Source of the DNA: Clostridia bacterium
GTDB taxonomy: Bacteria; Bacillota; Clostridia; Christensenellales; Aristaeellaceae
Direction of reading: 5' to 3'
NCBI GenBank assembly: GCA_017410455.1
Contig: JAFQQT010000032.1
Span: 1-64,000, forward strand
Length of the DNA stretch: 64,000 bases
The translations under genes and the position numbers were made by a program. Positions 33,054-41,869 of this stretch are shown one piece after another (within the stretch, counting starts at the first letter, position 1; each line of letters starts with the position of its first letter). Under the pieces are notes generated by a model. It ran no database searches. It saw only the letters and a program-made list of their open reading frames with translations, and was not told the DNA's origin.

Positions 33054-33953
33054 GTGGACAGGCGGCAGCGGGCGATGCTCTGCGTGGTGCTTCAGCTGAT
33101 GGCGACGTGGGTGGGTGCATGTGTGCAGGGGATCCGCTGGACGCGGGAGACCGCGCGGGCGGAGGCGGCCTTCACGGCGGAGGTCGTCCGGGAAACGCCT
33201 GCGCCCACGGTCACGCCGGAGATAACGGCTCTGCCGGAGGCGACGTCCTCCCCGGAGCCCACGGCGGATACGGCCTTCCGCGTGGAGGTCGTCCGGGAAA
33301 CGGCGCCGCCTCAGCCCTGGGCGGGCAAGCGCGTGCTCATCTATCACACCCACACATACGAGGCCTACCAGCAGGACCCCGACGCGCCCTACAGGGAGAC
33401 GGAGACCTGGCGCACCCGGGACGAAAGCTGCAACATGCTGGCCGTGGGCGAGGCGCTGGCGGCGCACCTGACAGCCCTGGGGATCGAGGTGGTACACGAC
33501 CGCACAGCCTTCGAACCCCCGGATCTGGATGGCGCGTACGCCCGGAGCCTGGCCATGCTGGAGGCGCGCACCGCCGACGGTGAGCGCTACGACCTCTACA
33601 TCGACCTCCACCGCGACGCGCTCGCCAGCACCTCCACCATTCGCCGCACGGTGGAGACCCCCGGCGGGGAGAGCGCCCGGTTCATGGTGCTGGTGGGTAA
33701 GGGGACGACGGGCGGGTATGCCGAAAAGCCCGACTGGGAGGCCAATCTGGCCATCGCGCAGCGCATCACCCGGAGCCTGAACGCCCAGGTGGCCGGCATG
33801 GCCCGGGACGTGAAGATCAAGACTGGCCGCTTCAACCAGCACATCGCGCCCTGCTGCGTGCTGATCGAGTGCGGGGTGAACACCAACACCCTCCAGCAGG
33901 TGCTGACGGGCCTGCCATATCTGGCGCAGGCCATTGCCGAAGCGCTGGAGTGA
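33054..33953 (+). CDS. spoIIP: Stage II sporulation protein P
   Basis: 299 residues from GTG 33054 (AAAGGCGGTGATGC upstream). SpoIIP is the amidase/endopeptidase that thins septal peptidoglycan with SpoIID and SpoIIM during engulfment. There is an N-terminal membrane anchor (about 8-25), a Pro/Thr-rich spacer holding two near-identical segments (VVRETPAPT, VVRETAPPQ), then the catalytic domain with YHTHTYEAY, DLHRDAL and VLIECGVNTN supplying the zinc His and Glu residues. Confidence 0.94.
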   Translation: MDRRQRAMLCVVLQLMATWVGACVQGIRWTRETARAEAAFTAEVVRETPAPTVTPEITALPEATSSPEPTADTAFRVEVVRETAPPQPWAGKRVLIYHTHTYEAYQQDPDAPYRETETWRTRDESCNMLAVGEALAAHLTALGIEVVHDRTAFEPPDLDGAYARSLAMLEARTADGERYDLYIDLHRDALASTSTIRRTVETPGGESARFMVLVGKGTTGGYAEKPDWEANLAIAQRITRSLNAQVAGMARDVKIKTGRFNQHIAPCCVLIECGVNTNTLQQVLTGLPYLAQAIAEALE

Positions 33954-34025
33954 AGAAAGCAACGAAAAGCCCCGGCGGGTGCTGCGTGCAGCGGATCCAC
34001 CGGGGCTGATGCTGTTATGAGGGCG

Positions 34026-36338
34026 TCACAGGGCGGCCTGGGAGAGGGGGAACTCGTCCAGCGCGGCCTTGACGGCGGCGTAATGGCGTCCAGCGCGGTC
34101 CACCGAGGGGATGATCCACAGCAGCACCGCCCAGTCGGCCGCGGAGGCGAAACCGCCATCCATCAGGTCGGAGCAGACGCTGATGAAGCGGAACATGTTC
34201 CTGCGGGCAGCGCCGGAGAGCGGGGCAGCGGCATGGAGCACGGCGGAGAGCGCGGTGCGGATGTCCTGCTGGGAAGCCGCGTCGGTCTCCAGCAGCGCAG
34301 CGAGGGACGCGGCGCTCACGGGAACGACATTCTCCGGAGCGGCGATTTCCTCCACGAAAGGCAGGGCAGGCACGACCATCACCGGCCAGGGATCCGCGTC
34401 ATAGGCGCTGTTGCGCACCATGCCGGGCACGTTGCGGTTCAGCAGGATCTTCGTAACGCCGGCGATGGCGCCGTGGTTGGGCAGGCTGGTCATGAGGATG
34501 GCGGGTGCGCTGTCCACCGGGCGGGCGGTGACCATGGGCCGCTGCTCCTGGGAGAACTGGTGGACGAAGCTGTCCGCCCAGCCGAAGGCCGCGGCGATGT
34601 TGCGGCAGAGGGTTGCCAGCGGCGCCACCGTGGGGCACACCACGCCCACGCGGGGGGAGAGCGCCAGCAGCACCAGCATGGCGATGGCCTGATTGCGCGT
34701 CACCTGCACGCCCGAGGCGTGGCAGACGGCGGTCATGCGCAGGATCAGGTCCTCCGGAGACACATGTGCGCCGGCGGCGGGGGACATGCGCAGGGGCGTG
34801 CCCAGGGTGGGGGAGAGCATCTGCGCATCGGTCAGCAGCCGGGCGACCTCGCCGGGCAGGGTGTCCTGCTGCAGCTGCTCCACGCGGGCGAGCAGCGCGT
34901 CGTGCTGGGCCTGCAGGGCATTGATCTCCTGCTTGAGGGCCTCGACGCGGGTTGCGGCCTCATCGTGGGCGGCGCTGAGCTGGCGGGTGTCGCGCTCCAG
35001 GCGGGTGCGCATGGCAGCGGTGATCTCCTCGCGGTAGGCGTCGGCGTCGCGGCGGGCGCGGTCCAGCTCGCAAAGGGCGGTCAGCCGCTCCGCCTCCAGA
35101 TCCTGCAGGCGGTCGCGCAGCACCTTCTGCATCAGCGTAGCGCCGCTTCCCTGGCAGAGGCGGTTTTCCAGCTTGGTGCGGAAGCCGTCCAGGGAGAGGA
35201 TGCAGTCCAGCAGCTGCGTGTGCGCGTCGGTGTTGTGCCATGCCTTGCGGAGGCTCGTGCAGGCGTCGGCCACCGGGTTGGCCACATCCTGCAGCTGAGC
35301 ACCCCGGGGCAGGGCGGTGGTCGGCGGTTCATAAGCGCCATGGGAGCCGATGAAGTGCCCCGTGGCCAGCTCCTGCAGGCGGTTCTTCGGCTGCGGGGTG
35401 GAGGTGCGCAGGGAACTGGGCATCAGGCGGGTCCCGCTGGTGGGAGCGGTGCGGCTGTCAACGGAGTGGGGCTTCACGGGCTGGCTGTCCCGCTGGCGCA
35501 GCAGGTTCGCGCCGGCGGACACGGGCTTGTCCAGCGTATGCAGGGTCTCGTCATGGGTCTTGGTGGAATCGAGGATTTCCAGCCGCTGGGCGATGGGCGT
35601 GGTTTCTTCGGCGGGAGCCTCGGGCGCGGGCGCCTCAGGGGCTTCAGGAGCTGCAGGAGCTGCAGGAGCTTCCGCCACGGGGGCTGCGGGGGCTTCGGCT
35701 TCCGGGGCCGGGTCGGCCTTGGGGGCTTCCGTACGCGCCGCGCGGGTCAGGGCGGGGCGTGCCTCGGAGGCCGGGGCGTCTTCCATGCACAGGATCAGGC
35801 GGCTCTGCCCGTCGGGGCAGGGGATCTCAAAGAGCGTGCCAGCGGCTTCGCTGGCGGGCTGGGGCGGCTGGGGCGCTTCACGCCGGACGGGGCCATAGAG
35901 CGTGTCCCCCTCGCGGATAAAGAACAGGGGCGTGATGGCCTGGGCGCACGCGGCTTCAACGCCGGCGACCTGACCATCGACAATGTGATAGAAGGAGTGC
36001 TCCGGCAGGGCCTTCACCGTGTCGGAATAGAGGATGTACTGATTCACCTCGCCCCGGGCGGGGTTGAAATTCTTGTTCGTGCGGATCTTCCCCGCGTCGG
36101 CGGGCAGGCCGCGCAGATCCACCACGCACCAGGAGCCCAGGGCGCGCATGCGGTTCTTGAAGGAGTGCAGCTCATTCCTGTCCGGAACGATGCGCAGATA
36201 GCCCTCGCTGGGCCAGAGCTCGTCTGCTTCGGTGCGCACGTCGCCCTCGGCAGTCAGCAGCGGACGGATGCGGAAATACGCCTTCTGGATGTTATCTTCC
36301 TCGATCCACGAGAACAAGAGACAGCGGTCGAGATTCAT
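34026..36338 (-). CDS. Large protein of unknown function with coiled coil
   Basis: 770 residues from ATG 36338 (GGAGGCATACCG upstream). Not recognised. An N-terminal globular region (about 1-185) opens LFSWIEEDNIQKAYFRIRP; an Ala-Pro-Glu-rich linker follows (187-247); then a Gln/Ser-rich stretch, a long coiled coil (about 405-493) and a C-terminal alpha/beta-like domain (about 520-770) with strands such as RVGVVCPTV, AILMTSLP and WPVMVVPALPF. The last looks like a nucleotide-binding fold, but no Walker A is visible. No signal peptide or membrane span. Single gene with a strong promoter. Confidence 0.8.
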   Translation of the reverse strand: MNLDRCLLFSWIEEDNIQKAYFRIRPLLTAEGDVRTEADELWPSEGYLRIVPDRNELHSFKNRMRALGSWCVVDLRGLPADAGKIRTNKNFNPARGEVNQYILYSDTVKALPEHSFYHIVDGQVAGVEAACAQAITPLFFIREGDTLYGPVRREAPQPPQPASEAAGTLFEIPCPDGQSRLILCMEDAPASEARPALTRAARTEAPKADPAPEAEAPAAPVAEAPAAPAAPEAPEAPAPEAPAEETTPIAQRLEILDSTKTHDETLHTLDKPVSAGANLLRQRDSQPVKPHSVDSRTAPTSGTRLMPSSLRTSTPQPKNRLQELATGHFIGSHGAYEPPTTALPRGAQLQDVANPVADACTSLRKAWHNTDAHTQLLDCILSLDGFRTKLENRLCQGSGATLMQKVLRDRLQDLEAERLTALCELDRARRDADAYREEITAAMRTRLERDTRQLSAAHDEAATRVEALKQEINALQAQHDALLARVEQLQQDTLPGEVARLLTDAQMLSPTLGTPLRMSPAAGAHVSPEDLILRMTAVCHASGVQVTRNQAIAMLVLLALSPRVGVVCPTVAPLATLCRNIAAAFGWADSFVHQFSQEQRPMVTARPVDSAPAILMTSLPNHGAIAGVTKILLNRNVPGMVRNSAYDADPWPVMVVPALPFVEEIAAPENVVPVSAASLAALLETDAASQQDIRTALSAVLHAAAPLSGAARRNMFRFISVCSDLMDGGFASAADWAVLLWIIPSVDRAGRHYAAVKAALDEFPLSQAAL

Positions 36339-36396
36339 CGGTATGCCTCCATAACAATATAAATAGGGGGAAAACGGATAATGCCACCTATTATCA

Positions 36397-36425
36397 AATA
36401 TAACAGATGAAACTTCAACCGTCAA
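36397..36425 (-). promoter_or_regulatory. Promoter of the 770-residue protein gene
   Basis: Minus strand: TTGACG (36420-36425), 17-bp spacer, TATATT (36397-36402). A 173-bp AT-richer intergenic region separates it from the divergent DUF1614-like gene, whose promoter I could not place. Confidence 0.75.
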
Positions 36426-36511
36426 GCCCCAAAGGCGCAGTTTACGCGGATTTGAGCGGTTATTTCGGGCCATTCAGGGCATCCTTTGAGGGTGAAAGGC
36501 GGGTGAGTGCT

Positions 36512-37138
36512 TTGAAGGGTGCGACGCTGCTGCTCATGGGCGCGGCGATACTGGTTTATTGCGGGGTGCTGGAGCGGGTGCTGGACAGGATGCGCCTGCG
36601 GGACCGCACGGCGCTGCTGCTCATCGGCGCGATGCTGCTGGGCACATTCCTGCCGCCATTGCGGCTGGGGACGGTGGCGGTGAACATCGGCGGCGGCGTG
36701 ATCCCGCTGGGGGTGTGCGCGTATCTGCTGATCCGGGCGGACACGGCGCTGGAGCGCTGGCGGACGCTGCTGGGCACGGGGATCACCGCGGCTGCGATCT
36801 ACGCGCTGACGCTCCTGCTGCCCTCGGAACCCGAGCAGCTGCCCGTGGATCCCACGCTCCTCTCGGCGCTGCTGGGCGGCGTGGCGGCCTGGCTACTGGG
36901 GCGCAGCCGCAGGGGGGCGTTCGTCTGCGGCGTGGCGGGAATGCTCCTAGCTGATACTGTCACGGCCCTGGTCAACTGGCGCAGGGGGATTGCGCAGACG
37001 CTCACGCTGGGGGGCGGCGGCCTGGCGGATGCGGCGGTGCTAAGCGGCATGCTGAGCGTGCTCCTGTGCGAGGGGATCGGCGAGGCGGTAGAGCGCGTGA
37101 AGCGCCGCCGGATGCAGCAGAGGGGAGGCGTAACATGA
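36512..37138 (+). CDS. DUF1614-like membrane protein
   Basis: 208 residues from a TTG at 36512, best spaced from AAAGGCGGG; GTG 36503 is an alternative. About seven hydrophobic spans with small-residue turns such as AVNIGGGVIPLGVCAYLL and LTLGGGGLADAAVLSGML, typical of the DUF1614 family found in spore-forming Firmicutes. Function unknown. Its stop overlaps the start of the SpoIIP-like gene (ATGA), so the two proteins are made together, hinting at a sporulation role. Confidence 0.78.
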   Translation: MKGATLLLMGAAILVYCGVLERVLDRMRLRDRTALLLIGAMLLGTFLPPLRLGTVAVNIGGGVIPLGVCAYLLIRADTALERWRTLLGTGITAAAIYALTLLLPSEPEQLPVDPTLLSALLGGVAAWLLGRSRRGAFVCGVAGMLLADTVTALVNWRRGIAQTLTLGGGGLADAAVLSGMLSVLLCEGIGEAVERVKRRRMQQRGGVT

Positions 37139-38307
37139 TGCGCAAGCTGATCATGATGCTGGCGGCCATCGGGCTGATGATGTTCCTCATGCGCGGGAGG
37201 GCAGAGGAGCAGCCCGCGCGTTACGACGTGTGGGAGATCGTGACGGAGGACGGCGCGCCGCTGACCAGCGTGTGCGAGGAGCCATTCCCGGGGGACCTCT
37301 ACATCGCGGCGGACAACCGGCTCTACGAGGTGACGGGCGCTCAGGGCAGCCGGGCGGTGGCGGCCTACCGCGAGACGGTGGTGCTGCCGGATGTGAGCTG
37401 GCTGGAGGCGTCGGACGCGCTGGCCGTCAGCCAGGTGAACCGCCGCATCGCCCTGTACTGCACCCACTCCGACGAGAGCTACACGCCCACCGACGGCTAC
37501 TACTCCACCGACGGGCGGGGCAGCATCTACGAGGTGGCGCAGGCGCTGGCTGATGACCTGGCGGCCCGGGGCGCGGAGACCATCGTGGCGGACACGCTCC
37601 ATCACCCCCATGACGCCGGGGCCTACCGCCGCTCGCGTCAGACGGCGGTGCAGCTGCTTGCCTCCGCGCCGGACTGTCTGCTGGACGTACACCGGGACGG
37701 CATCCCCGACCCAGCCAGCTATGCGGTGGAGATCGGCGGCGAGCCAGCCTCCAAGGTGCGCCTGCTGGTGGGGCGCGGCAACGCCAACATGGCCGTCAAC
37801 AAGGAGTTTGCCCTGTTGGTGAAGGCCGTGGCCGACCGCGTGTATCCCGGCCTCATCAAGGACATCTACATGGGCCGGGGCATGTACAACCAGGATCTGC
37901 TGCCCCGCAGCCTCCTGCTGGAATGCGGCACCTACACGCTGGAGAAGGAGCGCGTGCTGCGCTCCATGGACATGCTGGCGGACGTCATCGACCGCGCGCT
38001 GTACGGGGGCGTGCTGGGTTCGGCGGGATCGGTCAGCGACGCGGGAAGCGTGCCGTCAGAGCGCGGCGGCGTGACCATGGGCGAACCGGACCCTGTGCCG
38101 CAGGAGCCGGAAGGCAGCGGCGTGGCAAGCGGCCTCGCGTGGACGCTGGGCGCGCTGGCGGTGGGCCTTGCGGGGTATGCGCTGCTCAGCGCGGGCTCGT
38201 GGCGCGGCGGCATGCGCAAGGCCGGGCGCAACCTGAGCGAGATGACCGGCGGCCTGCTGGGCAAGCGGCCGGAGGAAGGCGAGGAACCGGAGCACTCCGG
38301 GAAGTGA
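37135..38307 (+). CDS. Second SpoIIP-family hydrolase, with C-terminal anchor
   Basis: 390 residues from ATG 37135 (GGGGAGGCGTAAC upstream). Signal or anchor at 1-22, then a SpoIIP catalytic domain: IALYCTHSDESYTPTDG, CLLDVHRDGI and LLLECGTYTLEKERVLRSM, so the metal His and Glu residues are kept. Unlike the classic SpoIIP at 33054 it has a long N-terminal part, a Ser/Pro-rich spacer and a second membrane span (SGLAWTLGALAVGLAGYALL) with a basic tail. It may be an additional sporulation or cell-wall hydrolase. Confidence 0.87.
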   Translation: MMRKLIMMLAAIGLMMFLMRGRAEEQPARYDVWEIVTEDGAPLTSVCEEPFPGDLYIAADNRLYEVTGAQGSRAVAAYRETVVLPDVSWLEASDALAVSQVNRRIALYCTHSDESYTPTDGYYSTDGRGSIYEVAQALADDLAARGAETIVADTLHHPHDAGAYRRSRQTAVQLLASAPDCLLDVHRDGIPDPASYAVEIGGEPASKVRLLVGRGNANMAVNKEFALLVKAVADRVYPGLIKDIYMGRGMYNQDLLPRSLLLECGTYTLEKERVLRSMDMLADVIDRALYGGVLGSAGSVSDAGSVPSERGGVTMGEPDPVPQEPEGSGVASGLAWTLGALAVGLAGYALLSAGSWRGGMRKAGRNLSEMTGGLLGKRPEEGEEPEHSGK

Positions 38308-38347
38308 GCATGCGGGGCTGGCGGATGCGCCGGCTCCGTTTTCGCGC

Positions 38348-38376
38348 AAAAAAGCGCCTGCCATTGCGGCGGGCGC
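38348..38376 (-). terminator. Terminator of the small minus-strand gene
   Basis: Minus-strand hairpin GCGCCCGCC / GGCAGGCGC (one mismatch) followed by TTTTTT, 7 bp past the stop at 38383. Confidence 0.8.
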
Positions 38377-38382
38377 AGCGCG

Positions 38383-38727
38383 TCAGGGATGCTCATCAGC
38401 GAGAAAGAAGGAGTACCAGGAGTGCTCCTCATCGTAATACCAGTAGTCCGAGGATGTGCGCTGACCATTCTCGTGGGTCAGGCAGCCGATGGGGTTTTCG
38501 TAGCAGTAGATGTCCTGATTCCTGATGCGGACGCCCACAATGATGTCATCCTGGGTCAGGAACTCATGCTTCAACAGATCGCAGGGCGTACCTTTGCGAT
38601 GAGGATCGAAAGCGGGCAGCCTGAACTGATCGCCGGAGTCAGTGATCGAACAGGTATGCTTATAGTGGCGGTACAGGCGGAAGTGCGCAAGCTGCTCCTC
38701 CGGGGTAACGCCGTGGAACCGCGCCAT
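38383..38727 (-). CDS. Small protein of unknown function, possibly frameshifted at its start
   Basis: 114 residues from ATG 38727, whose own Shine-Dalgarno is weak. Rich in His, Tyr and Trp (SSDYWYYDEEHSWYSFFL); no family recognised. A much better start, GAGGAGG-7 nt-ATG at 38773, opens a frame that ends after six codons. Removing one T from the T4 run at 38766-38769 would join it to this frame. It has a promoter and terminator of its own, which supports a real gene. Confidence 0.6.
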   Translation of the reverse strand: MARFHGVTPEEQLAHFRLYRHYKHTCSITDSGDQFRLPAFDPHRKGTPCDLLKHEFLTQDDIIVGVRIRNQDIYCYENPIGCLTHENGQRTSSDYWYYDEEHSWYSFFLADEHP

Positions 38728-38804
38728 CACGGCCTCGGGGATGATATGGCCTTCAACGGTGGGTGAAAATCATCGGATGGCCTCCTCGTGGGTTGATCTA
38801 CCGT

Positions 38805-38834
38805 ATTATTCCATGTTGCGCGTGCTGATGTCAA
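38805..38834 (-). promoter_or_regulatory. Promoter of the 38383-38727 gene
   Basis: Minus strand: TTGACA (38829-38834), 18-bp spacer, AATAAT (38805-38810). The -35 overlaps the stop of the upstream gene. Confidence 0.65.
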
Positions 38835-39175
38835 CGCTTCGTACCGTCCAGCACCGCCAGCACTGTCGCGCTCAGGCCACACCACAGCAGCGAATAGGGC
38901 AGGCAGATCTGCCCGTGCAGGTTCAGCGGCTGGCGGCGGTAGTCCCAGATGCGGTGGGTGCGGTTCCAGCGGCGGCCGATCAGGTACTCGATGGCGGTGA
39001 TCCCCGCGCCGCACAGCATTGCCCGAGGCATCAGGCCGCCCCGCATGCGGCTTGCGCGGCGGATCAGCAGCATTGACATGCCGCCAGCAAGCGCCATCGT
39101 GGGGTGCGTCCGGCCGCGCCAGAGCAGCTCCAGCGCGGGGTAGCCCACCGCGCCGGTCAGAAAGGTTTTCAGCAT
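38831..39175 (-). CDS. Small membrane protein with the ABC_trans_CmpB signature (PF06541-like)
   Basis: 114 residues from ATG 39175 (AGAGGTGATTGACG upstream). The motif RIWDYRRQPLNLHGQICLPY followed by SLLWCGLS is the conserved core of the PF06541 putative ABC permease family. About three or four hydrophobic segments. Typical members are longer, so this is a minimal or single-domain form. The transport role is by family name only. It precedes the small 38383 gene on the same strand. Confidence 0.78.
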   Translation of the reverse strand: MLKTFLTGAVGYPALELLWRGRTHPTMALAGGMSMLLIRRASRMRGGLMPRAMLCGAGITAIEYLIGRRWNRTHRIWDYRRQPLNLHGQICLPYSLLWCGLSATVLAVLDGTKR

Positions 39176-39252
39176 CGTCAATCACCTCTTCTTCAGCATG
39201 CGCGGAGCGGGGCAGGATTATCAGCCTGCGCCACTTTTTCCGCCCAAAACCA

Positions 39253-39281
39253 TTGACCAGAGCCGCGAAAAATGGTACATT
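39253..39281 (+). promoter_or_regulatory. Promoter of the TIGR03960 operon
   Basis: TTGACC (39253-39258), 17-bp spacer, TACATT (39276-39281). Confidence 0.7.
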
Positions 39282-39359
39282 ATAAGGTGCGTGATTATGC
39301 CCTCCTGCGGCTCCGAACCCGGTGGCTGCAGGCAGGTGAAGGAGGAAAACCCTTTGACG

Positions 39360-41204
39360 ATGCACGAAAAGATCGAAGCGATGCTGGAGAAGGTGCAGAA
39401 GGCCCCCCGCTACACCGGCGGCGAGATGAACACCGCTGTGAAGGACTGGGACGAGGCCGCGCTCCGCTTCGCCTTCTGCTTCCCGGATACATACGAGATC
39501 GGCATGTCCCACCTGGGCATGAAGATCCTTTACCACGGCATCAACAGCCAGCCGGACATGCTCTGTGAGCGTGTTTTCATGCCCTGGGTGGACATGAAGG
39601 CCCTGATGGAGGCGGAGAGCGTGCCGCTGTTCTCCCTGGAGAGCCGCACGCCCATCAGCCGGTTCGACGTGGTGGGCTTCACCCTGCAGTATGAGATGAG
39701 CTACACCAACATCCTGGCCATGCTGAAGCTGGGCGGCATCCCCCTGAAGAATGCCGAGCGCGCCGAGGACGATCCCATCGTGGTGGCAGGCGGCCCCTGC
39801 GCCTTCAACCCCGAGCCCCTGGCGGAGTTCATCGACGCCTTCATGGTCGGCGACGGCGAGGAGCAGATCCTCGAATTAAACCGCGCCATCCTGGAGGGCC
39901 GCAGGGCCGGGCTGTCCCGCATGGACATCCTCAAGAGCCTGTGCAGCATCCAGGGCGTGTATGTCCCCGCGCTCTACGACGTGAGCTACAACGAGGACGG
40001 CACCATTGCCGCCATGAAGCCCAACTGCCCCGAAGCCCCCGAGAAGGTGATGAAGGCCATCATCACCGACCTGAACACCACCTATTATCCCACCGAGATC
40101 CCCGTGCCCTACACGGACATCGTCCATGACCGCATCATGCTGGAGATCATGCGCGGCTGCACCCGCGGCTGCCGCTTCTGCCAGGCGGGCATGCTGTACC
40201 GTCCCGTGCGCGAGCGCAGCCTGGAAAACCTGGTGGAGCTGGCCGTGAGCCTGGAAAACGCCACCGGCTATGAGGACATCAGCCTGTCCAGCCTGTCCTC
40301 GGGCGATTACACCTGCCTGGCGGAGCTGATCCGCGAGCTGATCCGCCGGATGAAGGAAAAGCGCGTTTCCATCAGCCTGCCCAGCCTCCGCCTGGATTCC
40401 ATCCTGAAGGACTCCCTGGAGGAAACGCAGAGCACCCGCAAGACCTCCCTGACCTTCGCCCCCGAGGCCGGTACCCAGCGCCTGCGCGACGTGATCAACA
40501 AGGGCGTCACCGAGGATGACCTGATCGAAAAGGTGCGCGACGCCTTCCAGGGCGGCTGGTCCAGCGTGAAGCTGTACTTCATGATGGGTCTGCCCACCGA
40601 GACCTACGACGACCTGGACGGCATTGCCGACCTGGCCGGCAAGGTGGTGCGGGAGTACTTCGCCGTCCCCAAGGATCAGCGGGCCAAGGGCCTGCGCGTC
40701 ACCTGCAGCGCGTCGGTGTTCGTGCCCAAGCCCTTCACCCCCTTCCAGTGGGAGCCCCAGGATACCCAGGAGGTCGTACGCGAAAAGCAGCGTCACCTGG
40801 TGGCGGCGCTGAAGAAGGTCAAGGGCGTCAATTTCAACTACCACGAGAGCGACCTGAGCTACCTGGAGGCCTGCTTTGCCCGCGGCGACCGCCGCATGGG
40901 CCAGGTGCTGCTGCGGGCCTTCGAGAAGGGCTGCATGCTGGACGGCTGGGGCGAGCATTTCAAGTACCAGGCCTGGCGCGAGGCCTTTGAGGAGACGGGC
41001 GTCGATCCTGCTTTCTATGCCTTCCGCCGCCGCGAAAAGGATGAGATCCTGCCCTGGGACTTCATCGACTGCGGCGTGACCAAGGAGTTCCTCTGGCGCG
41101 AGAAGGAAAGGGCGGACGCCGCCGTGACCACCAAGGATTGCCGCAAGGGCTGCAACGGCTGCGGCCTGCAGCGCTTCAAGGGAGTGTGTTCGTTTTGCGG
41201 ATGA
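39360..41204 (+). CDS. TIGR03960 family B12-binding radical SAM protein
   Basis: 614 residues from ATG 39360; a TTG two codons earlier (39354) fits AAGGAGG better, so the start is uncertain. An N-terminal cobalamin-binding-like region (FPDTYEIGMSHLGMKILYH), then the radical SAM cluster motif RGCTRGCRFCQAG, LPSLRLDSIL and APEAGTQRLRDVINKG. The C-terminus has a Cys-rich end, CRKGCNGCGLQ plus VCSFCG, suggesting a second metal site. Always paired with a DUF2344 protein and often near RNase G, as here. Probably an RNA- or protein-modifying enzyme; substrate unknown. Confidence 0.93.
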   Translation: MHEKIEAMLEKVQKAPRYTGGEMNTAVKDWDEAALRFAFCFPDTYEIGMSHLGMKILYHGINSQPDMLCERVFMPWVDMKALMEAESVPLFSLESRTPISRFDVVGFTLQYEMSYTNILAMLKLGGIPLKNAERAEDDPIVVAGGPCAFNPEPLAEFIDAFMVGDGEEQILELNRAILEGRRAGLSRMDILKSLCSIQGVYVPALYDVSYNEDGTIAAMKPNCPEAPEKVMKAIITDLNTTYYPTEIPVPYTDIVHDRIMLEIMRGCTRGCRFCQAGMLYRPVRERSLENLVELAVSLENATGYEDISLSSLSSGDYTCLAELIRELIRRMKEKRVSISLPSLRLDSILKDSLEETQSTRKTSLTFAPEAGTQRLRDVINKGVTEDDLIEKVRDAFQGGWSSVKLYFMMGLPTETYDDLDGIADLAGKVVREYFAVPKDQRAKGLRVTCSASVFVPKPFTPFQWEPQDTQEVVREKQRHLVAALKKVKGVNFNYHESDLSYLEACFARGDRRMGQVLLRAFEKGCMLDGWGEHFKYQAWREAFEETGVDPAFYAFRRREKDEILPWDFIDCGVTKEFLWREKERADAAVTTKDCRKGCNGCGLQRFKGVCSFCG

Positions 41205-41869
41205 TGGCTGTTTTTGAGAAATCCCCCCGTCTGCGTCACATCGGCCACCTGGATATCCAGCGGGCCGTGCAGCGCGCCCTGCGCCGCTCCGGGCTCCCGG
41301 TCAGCTACTCGAAGGGCTTCAATCCCCATATCCTTCTGACCTTTGCTTCTGCCCTGTCCACGGGCTATGCCGGCAGGCGGGAGATCATGGAAGTGCAGCT
41401 GGAGCGCGAGGTGTCCCCGGAAAGCTTCCTGGCGGCGATGAATACCGCCATGCCCCCGGACATGCAGCTCTCCGAGGCGAAGGTGCTGCCCGATCAGCAC
41501 ATCGCCCTGATGGCGGCCGTCCAGGCGGCGGACTACACCATTACCCTCACGGACGACGCTGCCGCTGCGGCCATTGCCGAAAAGCTCCCGGCCTTCCTGG
41601 CCCAGGAGAGCATCATCGCCCTGCGCCGCACCAAGTCCGGCATGAAGGAAACGGACATCCGCCCCCTCATCCACACCCTGACGGCGGAGGGGAATGCCCT
41701 GCGCGCCGTGATGACCCTCACCGAGCGCCTGGCCTGCAAGCCTGGCATGCTGCTGGACGCGCTGGCGGCCTTCTGCGGCTTTGAAGAGACGCCCCGCGCC
41801 ATGGTCGTGCGCAATGCCCTGCTGGGCGCCGATGCGGCGGGCGCACTGGCCCCGCTGGAGACGCTGTGA
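41201..41869 (+). CDS. TIGR03936/DUF2344 radical-SAM-associated protein
   Basis: 222 residues from ATG 41201, overlapping the radical SAM stop by 4 bp; a TTG at 41195 is also possible. RLRHIGHLDIQRAVQRALRR and LPVSYSKGFNPHILLTFASA are the conserved DUF2344 start. In many bacteria it is fused to the TIGR03960 protein; here they are separate but coupled. Likely partner or substrate-binding subunit. Confidence 0.92.
   Translation: MMAVFEKSPRLRHIGHLDIQRAVQRALRRSGLPVSYSKGFNPHILLTFASALSTGYAGRREIMEVQLEREVSPESFLAAMNTAMPPDMQLSEAKVLPDQHIALMAAVQAADYTITLTDDAAAAAIAEKLPAFLAQESIIALRRTKSGMKETDIRPLIHTLTAEGNALRAVMTLTERLACKPGMLLDALAAFCGFEETPRAMVVRNALLGADAAGALAPLETL

Noticed and set aside
38389..38766. Plus-strand 125-codon frame opposite the small minus-strand gene
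   Set aside because: The minus-strand gene has a promoter and a terminator matched to it; the plus frame has neither, and its product looks like an antisense shadow.
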